Shown: positions 40,890-52,359, counted from the first letter of the stretch. The stretch is 64,000 bases of DNA from Glutamicibacter uratoxydans (GCF_006539925.1 NZ_BJNY01000001.1:186001-250000); one strand, 5' to 3'. Numbers and translations are program-made. The notes: a model not told the origin generated them from the sequence alone.

Positions 40890-42299
40890 ATGACATCAGA
40901 TTCAACCCAGCAGTCCGCTGCACACGGTGTAGACGTAACTGCGCTCAAAGGTCATATCCAGAGCAACTTCGAGAAGATCCTCGCAGAGTTGACCGAGCTC
41001 GTAGCAATCCCGAGCATTGCCTGGGACTCCTTCGACCCGGCAAACCTAGAAAAGTCGGCCCAGGCAGTCGCAGAGCTTGCAAAAACTGCAGGCATGCAAA
41101 GCATCGAGATCCTGCGCGAGCCAACCGATAGCGGCGCCATGGGGGCGCCGGCATTGGTCGCCCACCGCCCGGCGGCCGAAGGCAAACCAACGGTGCTGCT
41201 GTACGCACACCACGACGTACAGCCTCCAGGCGATGAGGCCGACTGGAATACTCCTGTCTTCGAGGCCACCCGCGTAGGGGACAGGCTGTTCGGCCGAGGC
41301 GCCGCCGACGACAAGGCGGGCATCATGGTCCACATTGCGGCAATGCGCGCTGTGCTGGATTCGGTGGAAGATTTCGGCGTGGGCGTCACCTACTTCTTCG
41401 AAGGCGAGGAAGAAGCCGGCTCGCCGTCATTCCGCAATTTCCTTGAAGCGCATCAGGACAAGCTCGCCGCTGACGTCATCATCGTCGCCGACTCGGGCAA
41501 CTGGGCTGTCGGCACTCCAGCACTGACGACCTCGCTGCGCGGCATGTGCGCCGCGGAAATCACCGTCCGCTCGCTGAAGCACGCGGTCCACTCCGGGATG
41601 TTCGGCGGACCAATCCTGGACGCCCCAATCCTGGCTGCGAAGCTCATCTCCACCTTCCACGACGAGAACGGCGATGTTGCGATCCAGGGCTTGCTGTCGC
41701 ATGATTCGGCCGATGTCGATTTCACTGAAGAGCAGTTCCGCGTCGATTCAGGCGTCTCCGATTCCTTCGCTTTGGCCGGCACCGGGAAGATCACCGATCG
41801 CTTGTGGAATAAACCAGCGCTGAGTGTGATTGGAATGGATGTGCCCAGCGTCAGCCATTCGTCGAATACCTTGATCCCGCAGATGCGTTTCAAGGTTTCG
41901 ATGCGTCTGGCACCGGGACAGGACCCTGCCAAGGCCCTTGAAGCATTCGAAGCCCACGTCAAAAGCGTGGACCTTCGTGGGGCCGAAGTTGAGTTCAAGC
42001 CAATCGAAGCTGGAAGCTCCTACCAGGCGAATCTTGACGCACCGGCAAATGCAACTGCAGCGTGGGCTTTGGAACAAGCTTGGGGAGTTGTACCGGTCAA
42101 TATGGGCTTGGGTGGATCGATTCCATTCATCTCCGATCTGTCCGAGATCTTCCCTCAAGCGCAGATTCTGGTCACCGGCGTCGAGGATCCTGATTCCCGA
42201 GCGCATTCAGCCAACGAATCCCTGCATTTGGGCGACTTCCAGCACGCGATCGAGGCCGAAGCTCTGCTGTTGGCTCGCATCAACGCAGAAGGCCTATGA
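40890..42299 (+). CDS. M20 family dipeptidase
   Basis: A 469-residue metallopeptidase of the M20 family (dipeptidase/carnosinase-like branch). Zinc ligand segments are present: YAHHDVQPPG, RGAADDKAGIMVH, and the catalytic FEGEEEAGSPSF. The dimerisation domain lies in the middle, followed by IPFISDLSEIFPQAQILVTG near the C-terminus. It likely hydrolyses dipeptides in the cytosol. Probably leaderless. Confidence 0.9.
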   Translation: MTSDSTQQSAAHGVDVTALKGHIQSNFEKILAELTELVAIPSIAWDSFDPANLEKSAQAVAELAKTAGMQSIEILREPTDSGAMGAPALVAHRPAAEGKPTVLLYAHHDVQPPGDEADWNTPVFEATRVGDRLFGRGAADDKAGIMVHIAAMRAVLDSVEDFGVGVTYFFEGEEEAGSPSFRNFLEAHQDKLAADVIIVADSGNWAVGTPALTTSLRGMCAAEITVRSLKHAVHSGMFGGPILDAPILAAKLISTFHDENGDVAIQGLLSHDSADVDFTEEQFRVDSGVSDSFALAGTGKITDRLWNKPALSVIGMDVPSVSHSSNTLIPQMRFKVSMRLAPGQDPAKALEAFEAHVKSVDLRGAEVEFKPIEAGSSYQANLDAPANATAAWALEQAWGVVPVNMGLGGSIPFISDLSEIFPQAQILVTGVEDPDSRAHSANESLHLGDFQHAIEAEALLLARINAEGL

Positions 42300-42368
42300 G
42301 CCGCGTCATACACGCCGTCTCAGAGGGGGCTTTCCAAAGCCGCCGGACGTAGGATAGAACTAACAAAA

Positions 42369-42381
42369 GGGCTTCAAGCCC
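42369..42381 (+). other. Small hairpin in erpA 5' UTR
   Basis: GGGCT-TCA-AGCCC lies about 50 bp upstream of erpA. A -10 like TAGGAT is about 20 bp before it. Role unknown. Confidence 0.3.
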
Positions 42382-42432
42382 GCACCACAAAGGTGTAGCT
42401 TGGTGCCACAACGAGCAGTTTGGGAGGAAATC

Positions 42433-42807
42433 ATGACTGCAGCCGTAGACCAGACCAAGGGTGATCCAACCGAGGTCCCAACCCACGAAGTCAACATTTC
42501 AGATGTTGCAGCAGCCAAGGTTCGTTCGCTTCTTGAGCAGGAGGGCCGCGACGACCTTCGCTTGCGCATCGCCGTACAGCCAGGCGGCTGCTCCGGCCTC
42601 ATCTACCAGCTCTACTTTGACGAGCGCATGCTCGAAGGCGACGCAGTTCGCGATTTCGACGGTGTCGAGGTAGTCGTCGACAAGATGAGCGTGCCTTACC
42701 TGGCCGGCGCTTCCATCGACTTCGAGGACACCATCTCGAAGCAGGGCTTCACCATCGACAACCCAGCAGCCTCCGGCTCCTGCGCTTGTGGAGATTCGTT
42801 CCACTAG
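42433..42807 (+). CDS. erpA: Iron-sulfur cluster insertion protein (ErpA/IscA/HesB type)
   Basis: A 124-residue A-type carrier that passes Fe-S clusters to target proteins. The three ligand cysteines are in place: C53 in GGCSGL and C117/C119 in SCACGDSF. ATG 42433 is chosen since GGAGG precedes it closely; the frame is open to 42400 but adds nothing typical. Followed by a strong terminator and then the cytochrome oxidase genes. Confidence 0.93.
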   Translation: MTAAVDQTKGDPTEVPTHEVNISDVAAAKVRSLLEQEGRDDLRLRIAVQPGGCSGLIYQLYFDERMLEGDAVRDFDGVEVVVDKMSVPYLAGASIDFEDTISKQGFTIDNPAASGSCACGDSFH

Positions 42808-42820
42808 GCCCTCGGGAACT

Positions 42821-42873
42821 AACGCCGCTGTTCATTCGTTGAAGAAATTTCTCGTCTGAACAGCGGCGTTTTT
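42821..42873 (+). terminator. Rho-independent terminator of erpA
   Basis: AACGCCGCTGTTCA (42821-42834) pairs with TGAACAGCGGCGTT (42857-42870), followed by TTT within a T-run to 42873. Confidence 0.88.
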
Positions 42874-42940
42874 CGGCATTCTGACCCCGAAGAGGGTAAG
42901 CTCTACATTAAGTAGTAAAACTATGTTTCGCTTCGTGAGC

Positions 42941-42973
42941 CACCTCACCGTGCATCTCGTAAATTGCGAGGTG
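42941..42973 (+). other. Hairpin masking a possible ribosome site upstream of ctaC
   Basis: CACCTC (42941-42946) pairs with GAGGTG (42968-42973); an inner GCA/TGC pair may add to it. GAGGTG is also a good ribosome site for the in-frame ATG at 42978, upstream of the preferred ctaC start. It may restrict that start. Confidence 0.4.
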
Positions 42974-43019
42974 ACTTATGAAGACCACATTCTGCACCAA
43001 CAAAGAGGAAGGGCCGTCT

Positions 43020-43907
43020 GTGAGTTCGCAAGACCGAACCGGCAGTCGCGGTACTGCTAAGGCCAAAGTACTGGCCTTAGTTGGCACCAGTGCATTGCTG
43101 TTGACGGGATGTTCAGCGGAGGTCAAACGCGGTTGGCTCCCCAACGTGGACCGCGATACCACCAACCACACTGCTGCGATTCAGGATTTCTGGGTCCACT
43201 CGTGGATTGCTGTAATTGTCATCGGTGTACTTACCTGGGGTTTGATGCTTTGGTGCATCATTGCCTACCGTCGCCGCAAGACTGACACTGGCTACCCGCG
43301 CCAGCTGAGCTACAACTTGCCATTGGAGATCTTCTACACGGCCATTCCGCTGGTCCTTGTTCTGGTCTTCTTTAGCTTTAACAACAACTTGGTCAACAGC
43401 ATCAATAAGCCTGTTGATTCCGAAATCACCGTGGATGTTCGCGCTAAGCAGTGGGCTTGGGACTTCAACTACACCTTTGATGGTGGCACCGAGAAGTACT
43501 ACGCAGGCACCCAGGCTCACCTGAACACCGATGGCTCGCCAGGTGCGCAGGAAACCCTGCCAACCTTGTACCTGCCAGCAGGCAAGTCGGTTGACCTGCA
43601 GCTGAACAGCCGCGATGTTATCCACTCGTTCTGGGTACCAGCCTTCTTGCAGAAGCTGGATATGATCCCGGGCAAGACCAATCACATCTACCTGACCCCA
43701 CAGGTTGAAGGCACCTACGATGGCAAGTGCGCCGAGCTTTGCGGCGAGTACCACTCGGAAATGCTGTTCAACTTGAAGGTAGTCTCCGAGTCCGAGTTCA
43801 AGGCTCAGATGGCGAAGCTGGAAGATGGACACATTGGTGAAGAGTACGACCGCATTCCTGATGAAGTGAACAGCGTTGTCGTAGAGCACGCAGGGGAAGG
43901 AGAGTAA
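43020..43907 (+). CDS. ctaC: Cytochrome c oxidase subunit II CtaC
   Basis: A 295-residue lipoprotein subunit of the aa3-type terminal oxidase that receives electrons at the CuA centre. It has a lipobox (LLLTGC), two membrane helices, and the copper motif [12 protein letters not shown] near residues 236-247. GTG 43020 ([11 protein letters not shown]) has GAGGAAGG upstream and gives a normal signal peptide; ATG 42978 adds 14 residues and also has a good ribosome site, so the start is not settled. First of ctaC-ctaD-ctaF. Confidence 0.94.
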   Translation: MSSQDRTGSRGTAKAKVLALVGTSALLLTGCSAEVKRGWLPNVDRDTTNHTAAIQDFWVHSWIAVIVIGVLTWGLMLWCIIAYRRRKTDTGYPRQLSYNLPLEIFYTAIPLVLVLVFFSFNNNLVNSINKPVDSEITVDVRAKQWAWDFNYTFDGGTEKYYAGTQAHLNTDGSPGAQETLPTLYLPAGKSVDLQLNSRDVIHSFWVPAFLQKLDMIPGKTNHIYLTPQVEGTYDGKCAELCGEYHSEMLFNLKVVSESEFKAQMAKLEDGHIGEEYDRIPDEVNSVVVEHAGEGE

Positions 43908-43912
43908 TCGCG

Positions 43913-45631
<1,719 letters not shown>

Positions 45632-45634
45632 TCA

Positions 45635-46036
45635 ATGAAGGTTGAATCCTGGATTTTCCTTGGTGGAGTTTTCTTCTTCATCCCAGTAGGTATCGTGTAC
45701 GGCTACATGACCAATTGGGAAGAGTGGGTTGGCTTCCTGGCACTACTGATGCTCGCCGGCCTTTCCGCCATGGTTGGCTGGTACCTGTTGTTCACGGCCC
45801 GCCGCGTCGGCCCTCGTCCAGAGGACCGCGTTGACGGCGAAATCCACGAGAACGCCGGTGACATCGGAATGTTCTCGCCTTGGAGCTGGTGGCCATTGGT
45901 ATTGGCAGCCGCCGCAGCAGTTTCCTTCCTGGGAATTGCAGTTGGCTGGTGGGTATTCTACGTAGGCGCAGGCCTGGCCGTTATCGGCCTGACTGGCTGG
46001 GTTTACGAATACAGCCGTGGAGACCACGCACACTAA
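45635..46036 (+). CDS. ctaF: Cytochrome c oxidase subunit IV CtaF (actinobacterial)
   Basis: A 133-residue small membrane subunit with about four helices, found only with actinobacterial oxidases. Characteristic stretches are FIPVGIVYGYMTNWEEWVG and MFSPWSWWPLVLAAAAA. It starts three bases after ctaD and is followed by a strong terminator, closing the ctaC-ctaD-ctaF operon. Confidence 0.92.
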   Translation: MKVESWIFLGGVFFFIPVGIVYGYMTNWEEWVGFLALLMLAGLSAMVGWYLLFTARRVGPRPEDRVDGEIHENAGDIGMFSPWSWWPLVLAAAAAVSFLGIAVGWWVFYVGAGLAVIGLTGWVYEYSRGDHAH

Positions 46037-46045
46037 AGCACTAAG

Positions 46046-46093
46046 CTAGTGGGGTGGCAAGCAAGAAATTGCTTGCCGCCCCACTAGTCTTTT
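46046..46093 (+). terminator. Rho-independent terminator of the ctaCDF operon
   Basis: Positions 46046-46064 and 46069-46087 pair over 19 bases (one T-G pair) around GAAA, followed by TCTTTT. Confidence 0.92.
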
Positions 46094-46152
46094 AATCAGC
46101 AATATCACCTGCAACCGCAGCTGAAACCGGTTGCATTTTCGGGGGAGTACAG

Positions 46153-46935
46153 GTGCGTCATTCACCTCAGCCGGCAGTCACCGGGCAGCTAGACCCTAGC
46201 AGCAGCCTGAGCAAGTACCGCCAGATCCGCGAAATCCTCCGAACCCATGCTCGAGAACACTGCAAGCCAGGTTACCGCCTGCCACCTGAACGGGTGCTCG
46301 CTGAACATTTCGGCGTGGCCAGGAAAACGATTCGCCAGGCGATCGACGCGCTCGTCGATGAACAGGTGCTCAAACGCGTGGTCGGCATCGGCACGTTCGT
46401 AGTCCCTGAAAAGCTCGACCTGCGCGTACGTCTCCACTCATACTCCGAGGACATGATGCGCCGCGGCATGGTTCCCGACGCACATGTACTGCAATTCGCT
46501 GAGATCAAGTCCAATGCAAATCTCGCCTCCCAGCTGATGATCGAAGAAGGCGAGCCCGTTGTGCAGTTCAAGCGCCTGCTTCTGGCCGATGGCACTCCCA
46601 TGAGCCTCGATGAGAACTACATGCCGGCGGACCTGGTCCCGGGATTCGTTGACGGAGAACCGCCGTCAAAGCTCTACCAGGCGCTGCACGAACGCTACGG
46701 CATCCTTCTGGAGTGGGGCGAGGATCAGGTCGAAAGCACGGCTGCTAGTACGCAGCAGGCCCGCCTGCTGGGCGTGGAGCCAGGATTCCCGCTGCTGCAG
46801 ATTACCCGTTACGCCTATGTGGGCGAACGCTTGGCCGACTATTCTGTTTCGCTCTACCGCTCTGACCGGTACAAGCTCTTTGTGCCGCTGCAGCGGCTTG
46901 GAACCCGCACTCCGCGATACACGGAGAACATCTAG
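46153..46935 (+). CDS. GntR-family regulator, HutC/UTRA type
   Basis: A 260-residue regulator with an N-terminal winged helix (RLPPERVLAEHFGVARKTIRQ) and a C-terminal UTRA ligand domain (LDENYMPADLVPGF; VESTAASTQQARLLGVEPG). HutC-type members respond to sugars such as N-acetylglucosamine phosphate or to histidine products, but nothing near it identifies the ligand. It sits between the ctaCDF and qcr-ctaE operons without an obvious metabolic partner. GTG start with GGGGGAG upstream. Confidence 0.88.
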   Translation: MRHSPQPAVTGQLDPSSSLSKYRQIREILRTHAREHCKPGYRLPPERVLAEHFGVARKTIRQAIDALVDEQVLKRVVGIGTFVVPEKLDLRVRLHSYSEDMMRRGMVPDAHVLQFAEIKSNANLASQLMIEEGEPVVQFKRLLLADGTPMSLDENYMPADLVPGFVDGEPPSKLYQALHERYGILLEWGEDQVESTAASTQQARLLGVEPGFPLLQITRYAYVGERLADYSVSLYRSDRYKLFVPLQRLGTRTPRYTENI

Positions 46936-47709
46936 GCCAGCCGAACGTGCGGCAACGCAGCCACGACGCCACGAGTCCTAGATTGGCAGCTGCCAGGCGC
47001 CGCTGACTCGCAACAGGCTGGGCCGCGCCTTCGTGGAAATTCATGACTGCCCAGCCGTCAAAATCGCGGGGGCAAAGGTTTTCTACGACTGCCGGCAGGT
47101 GATGTTCTTCTCGCCGGCGACCCATCAGCTTCCCGGATACTGCCAGAACTGCCCGCGTAGACGGCAGTTTTATTTCGCTGCGGGTCGCTGGGTGTAGTTG
47201 CACCCCACAACCGGCTGTCGGCGAATCCCCGACGCTGGGCATCCGGCAAACCGCCTCAGTTCTCGGCTCACAATACAAATGTGTGGGAAAACCCGAACAG
47301 TCTGAGTTCGCGTCTGCAGCTTCCTGCGTCCTGCGATGGATAAAACTGGTGAGCCGGTAGAAGCACGGAGGGTTCTCGACTCACAGAGCCGCCGTGGTGC
47401 AACATGCGCTGGTTGCTGCTCAATGCCCACGGTGACCACTAATTGCTGACCGACAGTAGTTCACTACCTGTACGGCTACAGTTGCCGCGTTGCCGGCTCC
47501 GAGGCCGGGCAGGGCGCCATTCGCCACTCGCCATTCGCACAGACGCCTGAAGCAACACATGGCAGCACACGGGGCGCAGGCGGCAACAGTGGACAACGCC
47601 TCACAGGGCTCGCTGGGCGTTCAGAAGACATTCTCTGGGGGACAGGCGCCAAGAATCCACAACAAGCGATTGCAGCAGGCTCACAGAGGCGTAGAAATAC
47701 TGCTTAACC
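46936..47709. other. Noncoding region of about 770 bp
   Basis: No ORF here has a recognisable protein or ribosome site. Seen features: AACTGCC/GGCAGTT hairpin with TTTTATTT (47146-47172), probably the GntR terminator; a direct repeat CGCCATTCGC (47516-47525 and 47530-47539); and GCCGGCTC...GAGGCCGG near 47493. It could be a decayed gene or element, but no transposase or other relic is readable. Confidence 0.35.
47146..47172 (+). terminator. Terminator-like hairpin after the GntR gene
   Basis: AACTGCC (47146-47152) and GGCAGTT (47162-47168) around a nine-base loop, then TTTATTT. It is about 210 bp after the GntR stop. Confidence 0.5.
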
Positions 47710-47745
47710 AAACGAGGGACATACCCTCAGGTATGTCCCTCGTTT
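47710..47745. terminator. Bidirectional terminator after qcrB
   Basis: Positions 47710-47725 and 47730-47745 pair perfectly (core GAGGGACATACC) around CTCA; A- and T-runs flank both sides. It ends the minus-strand qcr operon 22 bp after qcrB. Confidence 0.88.
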
Positions 47746-47766
47746 TGTGACTAATGCGAGTCGAGA

Positions 47767-49437
47767 TTACTTCTCGATCGAGTCCTGCTTGTCGCCTTCA
47801 ACTTCGTGGTGACCGTGAGCTGCATGAGCAGCTTCCAGCTCCGACGGAGTTACCGGGGCGACGCGATCTTCGAAGAAGAACTTCGAGATCTTTGCACGAC
47901 GCTTCTCCTTGCGGGAGATGTGTCCTGCTGCATCCGGCTGGGCCGGAATGTACTTGTTGTCGTTGAAGCTCGTCAACAGGTAGCGCTTGTAGACGTCGAT
48001 TTCCTCGTGCTTCTCGGAGAAGCCACCTTCAGGAGACATCTGGATGATGCCAGCTTCGCGGCCGTGCAGCACGATCTCGCGATCCTTGCGCTGCAGCGAC
48101 AGGCAAATGCGGCGGGTCAACCAGAAGGCAATGATTGGGCCGAGGAAGAAGAGCGTACGCAGCCAGTAGGTCACGTCGTTCAGTGCCACGTGGAAGTGGG
48201 TTGCAATCAAGTCGGACGAGGCAGCTGCCCACATCACGGAGTAGAAGACAACGCCGGCTGCACCCATTGCGGTACGGAATGGAGCGTTACGTGGACGGTC
48301 CAGCAGGTGGTGCTCGCGGTTGTCCTTGGTGACCCAGCGTTCGATCCATGGCCATGCAAACATGACCGCGAACAAGGCACCTGCAGGAACCAGAGCTGGA
48401 AGCAGAACCGAGAGCACCAGGGTGTTAGAGCCCCATGGGAATGGAATGTTCCACTCGAAGGAGAAGTTGCCCAGAACACCTGGCATCAGGCGCAGCGCGC
48501 CGTCAACGAAACCGATGTACCAGTCAGGCTGGGTACCAGCCGAAACTGGTGACGGATCGTATGGACCGTAGTTCCACACCGGGTTGATCTGAACCAAGCC
48601 GGAGATCATCGCGATGATGCCGAAGATGATGAAGAAGAATCCACCAGCCTTGGCAGCGTACACAGGACCAACTGGGAAGCCGACGACGTTGTCGTTGGTG
48701 CGGCCTGGGCCAGGGTACTGGGTGTGCTTGTGGGTGACCACCATGAACAGGTGGATGACCAGAAGCAGGATGATGACTGCAGGAACAATCATGATGTGCA
48801 GCGAGTACAGACGCGGGATCACGTGCTCGCCTGGGAACTCGCCGCCGAAGAAGAACATCGACAGGTAAGTACCTACAACAGGGATGGCCTTCATGACGCC
48901 GTCGATGATGCGCAGGCCGTTGCCGGACAGCAGATCATCTGGAAGCGAGTAGCCGGTGAAGCCAGCAGCCAGGCCCATGATCAGCAGCACGCCGCCGACA
49001 ACCCAGTTCAGTTCACGCGGGCGACGGAAAGCGCCGGTGAAGAACACGCGCAGCATGTGCACGGAGAGGGAAGCAACGAACAGCAGTGCCGACCAGTGGT
49101 GTACCTGTCGCATGAACAGGCCGCCGCGGACGTCGAAGGAGATATCGAGGGTCGAGGCCATAGCCGTCGACATGCCGATACCCTTCAGCGGAACGTACGA
49201 GCCTTCGTAGACTACGTGGGCCATGGAAGGATCGAAGAAGAAGGTCAGGAAGGTGCCGGAGAGCAGCAGCAGTACAAAGCAGTACATTGCCACTTCGCCG
49301 AACATGAACGACCAGTGATCTGGGAAGATCTTGCGGCCGAATTCCTTGACCATGCCGGAAGCACCGACGCGGGAGTCGACGAAGTCGGCCAGGCGGCCGG
49401 TCTTGGTCGATGCGGTGAACTCATTAGTAGTCGTCAT
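47767..49437 (-). CDS. qcrB: Cytochrome bc1 complex cytochrome b subunit QcrB
   Basis: A 556-residue membrane subunit of the menaquinol:cytochrome c reductase. Heme-binding histidines lie in RQVHHWSALLFVASLSVHML and LYSLHIMIVPAVIILLLVIH; the quinol-site PYD-type segment reads YDPSPVSAGTQPDWY. The actinobacterial C-terminal extension of about 120 soluble residues is present. The start ATG overlaps the qcrA stop (TAATG), so they are translationally coupled. Confidence 0.97.
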   Translation of the reverse strand: MTTTNEFTASTKTGRLADFVDSRVGASGMVKEFGRKIFPDHWSFMFGEVAMYCFVLLLLSGTFLTFFFDPSMAHVVYEGSYVPLKGIGMSTAMASTLDISFDVRGGLFMRQVHHWSALLFVASLSVHMLRVFFTGAFRRPRELNWVVGGVLLIMGLAAGFTGYSLPDDLLSGNGLRIIDGVMKAIPVVGTYLSMFFFGGEFPGEHVIPRLYSLHIMIVPAVIILLLVIHLFMVVTHKHTQYPGPGRTNDNVVGFPVGPVYAAKAGGFFFIIFGIIAMISGLVQINPVWNYGPYDPSPVSAGTQPDWYIGFVDGALRLMPGVLGNFSFEWNIPFPWGSNTLVLSVLLPALVPAGALFAVMFAWPWIERWVTKDNREHHLLDRPRNAPFRTAMGAAGVVFYSVMWAAASSDLIATHFHVALNDVTYWLRTLFFLGPIIAFWLTRRICLSLQRKDREIVLHGREAGIIQMSPEGGFSEKHEEIDVYKRYLLTSFNDNKYIPAQPDAAGHISRKEKRRAKISKFFFEDRVAPVTPSELEAAHAAHGHHEVEGDKQDSIEK

Positions 49438-50492
49438 TAGTGCTTTCCACGCTCCCAGTAGGCTGGGCCAACAGGCTCGTGGAAGTCGCTCTGAGCTACC
49501 AGGTAGCCCTCAGCGTCCACGGTGATTGGCAACTGCGGAAGTGCGTGACCTGCCGGACCGAAGACAACCTTGCACTCGTTGGCGAGGTCGAAGGTCGACT
49601 GGTGGCAAGGGCACAGCAGGTGGTGGGTGTGCTGCTCGTACAGAGCGATCGGGCAGCCAACGTGGGTGCAGATCTTGGAGTAGGCGACGATGCCGTCTAC
49701 GTTCCAAGTTTCGCGGCCCTCGGAGATGTTCATCTCGGCTGGATCCATGCGCATGAGCAGAACAACGGCCTTGGCCTTCTCGTTCAGTACGTTCTCGGCT
49801 TCGTTCAGACCCTCGGGAATGACGTGGAAGACCGAACCGATCTGTACGTCCGAGGCCTTGATCGGGGTGCCGGAAGGATCGCGGGTCAGACGAACGCCCT
49901 TGTCCCACATGGTGTGGCTCAGGGATTCGATCATCTGGTGCGCGGTGTTGCCGGTGCGGTCGAGGTCGCGGAACATGAAGATCGCTGGGATTGGTGCCAA
50001 AGCAATGGCGCCAATCAGGGTGTTGCGGATCAACGGACGGCGCTTGATGCCCGATTCGTCAATGATGGTGTCGATGATCTCGACTGCATCCTGACGGTCT
50101 TCTTCGGTGCGGATCTCGTGGCGGCTTTCCACCAGTTCGTGATCCGGCATCAGGGTCTTGGCCCAGTGGACAATGCCAACGCCGATGCCGAGCATCGCGA
50201 AGGCGGTGCCCAGGCCCAGTGCGGCGTTCTGAACGCGGAGTTCAGCGAAGGTCATGTCGCCCAGGTGGCCCAGGACGAAGTAAGACACAAAGAAGAACAG
50301 CGTGCCGATGATGGAGATGGTAAATAGGAGCGCTACTTGGCGCTCGTGTCGCTTGGCTGCGCGCGGGTCGCTGTCTGCGATTCGCGGACGGTGCGGCGGT
50401 AGTCCTGGATCAGGGAAGCGATCCTGAGCCACATCGTCAGCCTTAGCAACGGTGCCCGAACCTTCGGGACTGCCGTGACTATGGTCGCCCAT
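49437..50492 (-). CDS. qcrA: Rieske iron-sulfur subunit QcrA
   Basis: A 351-residue subunit with three membrane helices near the N-terminal half, unlike the single helix of mitochondrial forms, as is normal in Actinobacteria. The 2Fe-2S site is intact: CTHVGCPI and CPCHQSTF, with two cysteines and two histidines as ligands, near residues 290-315. It lies between qcrC and qcrB in the operon. Confidence 0.97.
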   Translation of the reverse strand: MGDHSHGSPEGSGTVAKADDVAQDRFPDPGLPPHRPRIADSDPRAAKRHERQVALLFTISIIGTLFFFVSYFVLGHLGDMTFAELRVQNAALGLGTAFAMLGIGVGIVHWAKTLMPDHELVESRHEIRTEEDRQDAVEIIDTIIDESGIKRRPLIRNTLIGAIALAPIPAIFMFRDLDRTGNTAHQMIESLSHTMWDKGVRLTRDPSGTPIKASDVQIGSVFHVIPEGLNEAENVLNEKAKAVVLLMRMDPAEMNISEGRETWNVDGIVAYSKICTHVGCPIALYEQHTHHLLCPCHQSTFDLANECKVVFGPAGHALPQLPITVDAEGYLVAQSDFHEPVGPAYWERGKH

Positions 50493-50562
50493 GTTTCTCT
50501 CTCATCCTTCTGTTAGGAATTTTTGTACGTAGTGATGTTTGCGGCGCTAAGCCGCGGGTGCC

Positions 50563-51357
50563 TTAGGAAGGACGCGAGGTCAACCAAATGGTGAAGGCGA
50601 TTACGATACCCAGACCAGCGGTCCAGATGAACAGGCCTTCAGCCACTGGGCCCAGCGAGCCAAGAGCAATACCGCCGGCAGTGCCATTGGCTTCAATGGT
50701 CTTCAGGAAGGTGATCACGTCACGCTTCTCATCCGGGGTGATGTTCGAGTCGTTGAACACTGGCATGTTCTGCGGACCGGTAGCCATCGCTTCGTAGATG
50801 TGCTTCTCGCTGACGCCAACCAGGGTCGGTGCGAACTTACCGCGGGTCAGTGCACCACCGGCAGCTGCCGCGTTGTGGCACATTGCGCAGTTCACGCGGA
50901 ACACGGTACCGCCGTGAGCTGCATCGCCCTTGGTCGTATCCAGGCTTTCCTCATCCGGGATAGCAGGTCCTGCGCCGAGGCTGGCAACGTATGCCGACAG
51001 CTGGGAAATCTGTTCGTCATTGAACTGCACTGGCTTGGCCTGAGCCTGTGGGCCCTGCATCTGCATTGGCATGCGGCCGGTGCCGACCTGGAAGTCAACG
51101 GCTGCGGCGCCAACGCCGATCAGCGATGGGCCGGAGTCGCTGCCCTGTGCCTTCAGGCCGTGGCAGGTTGCGCAGTTAGCAACGAAGAGCTTGCCGCCCT
51201 CGTCGATGTCCGACTGAGATGCAGTAGTGGTCTCTGCAGCCTTTGCTTCGCTGATGCTGCCCGCTGCAATGTAAAGACTGCCGGTGACCAGCAATCCGAA
51301 TAACAGCAGGGCCACAGCGGCGAGCGGGTGGCGGCGCTTTGTTGAAAGAGCCTTCAC
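50563..51357 (-). CDS. qcrC: Diheme cytochrome c subunit QcrC
   Basis: About 264 residues with one N-terminal membrane helix, two c-type heme sites (CATCH near residue 62 and CAMCH near 160) and a C-terminal membrane helix. The diheme QcrC replaces a soluble cytochrome c in Actinobacteria and hands electrons directly to the oxidase. GTG 51357 is preferred, because AGGAA lies eight bases before it; GTG 51372 is an alternative with a poor ribosome site. Confidence 0.94.
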   Translation of the reverse strand: MKALSTKRRHPLAAVALLLFGLLVTGSLYIAAGSISEAKAAETTTASQSDIDEGGKLFVANCATCHGLKAQGSDSGPSLIGVGAAAVDFQVGTGRMPMQMQGPQAQAKPVQFNDEQISQLSAYVASLGAGPAIPDEESLDTTKGDAAHGGTVFRVNCAMCHNAAAAGGALTRGKFAPTLVGVSEKHIYEAMATGPQNMPVFNDSNITPDEKRDVITFLKTIEANGTAGGIALGSLGPVAEGLFIWTAGLGIVIAFTIWLTSRPS

Positions 51358-51432
51358 TTGCTGGTTCCTCACTTAATTTCTTGGTGTGGTGTTGCCGTAC
51401 TTCTGTGGAGGCAACTGGTGAATGTTAGTTGC

Positions 51433-52071
51433 CTACTTCAGGAAGTAGATGATCGCGAACAGAGCAATCCAGACAACGTCAACGAAGTGCCAGTAGTAGG
51501 ACACGACGATGGCGCCGGTTGCTTCGAAGTGACCAAACTTCTTCGCGAGCATTGCACGACCAATGATCAGCAAGAACGCAATCAGGCCGCCGGTGACGTG
51601 AAGTCCGTGGAAGCCAGTAGTCATGTAGAACACTGAGCCGTAGCCGTTGGAGTTCAGGGAGACACCCTCGTGAACGAGGGTTACGTATTCAAAGGCCTGG
51701 ACGGAAACGAAGATAGCCCCAAGGAAGAAGGTGAGAATGAACCATTCGATCATTCCCCATTCCTTGAGGTTGAAGATTCCACCGGAACGGCGAGGCTTGA
51801 AGGCCTCGGCCTTGAATACGCCGATCTGAGCAGTAAACGAGCTGGACACCAGAATCAAGGTGTTAACCAGCGCGAACGGTACGTTCAGCTTGGCAGTTTC
51901 AGTCGCCCAGAGTTCGGGCGCGGCAGCACGAATGCTGAAGTACATGGCGAAGAGGGCGGCGAAGAACATGAGCTCGCTGGAGAGCCACACCATCGTTCCC
52001 ACCGACACCATGTTTGGGCGGTTCGGCGCATGAGGCGCCGTCGTATTTGGGGCATGAGTCGCAGTTGTCAC
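51433..52071 (-). CDS. ctaE: Cytochrome c oxidase subunit III CtaE
   Basis: A 212-residue five-helix subunit of the terminal oxidase. Typical segments are [19 protein letters not shown] and [17 protein letters not shown]; it ends [15 protein letters not shown]. It heads the ctaE-qcrC-qcrA-qcrB operon, showing that the oxidase and bc1 genes are co-transcribed. CATAAT lies six bases before the GTG on the minus strand, so a leaderless mRNA is possible. Confidence 0.96.
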   Translation of the reverse strand: MTTATHAPNTTAPHAPNRPNMVSVGTMVWLSSELMFFAALFAMYFSIRAAAPELWATETAKLNVPFALVNTLILVSSSFTAQIGVFKAEAFKPRRSGGIFNLKEWGMIEWFILTFFLGAIFVSVQAFEYVTLVHEGVSLNSNGYGSVFYMTTGFHGLHVTGGLIAFLLIIGRAMLAKKFGHFEATGAIVVSYYWHFVDVVWIALFAIIYFLK

Positions 52072-52346
52072 ACTGACATTATGTCTCTAAATAGGCCTCA
52101 GATACCAATGCAAACGGGGTCTGACAGTGGTTTCTTCTGCCACACCTCGGAAACAACCGCGGAAACACGCGGAAGTTTGAATAAAACTCTTTCTACAATT
52201 CGTAGAGCGAGGATCGGCGCGTCACGCGCAATATTCATTTATGCAACAAGCCCATGACGTAATTATCTGCTGATTTCTCCCGAAAAACAGCGACTTGGAC
52301 CACATCATCTTAAGAAATGAATTGGGTTGGACTCCGGCGATCTCGA

Positions 52347-52359
52347 TAGGCTTGTACAC
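52347..52359 (+). promoter_or_regulatory. Putative -10 box of trpD, leaderless arrangement
   Basis: TAGGCT (52347-52352) is followed by seven bases and GTG 52360. No Shine-Dalgarno is visible. Confidence 0.45.
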
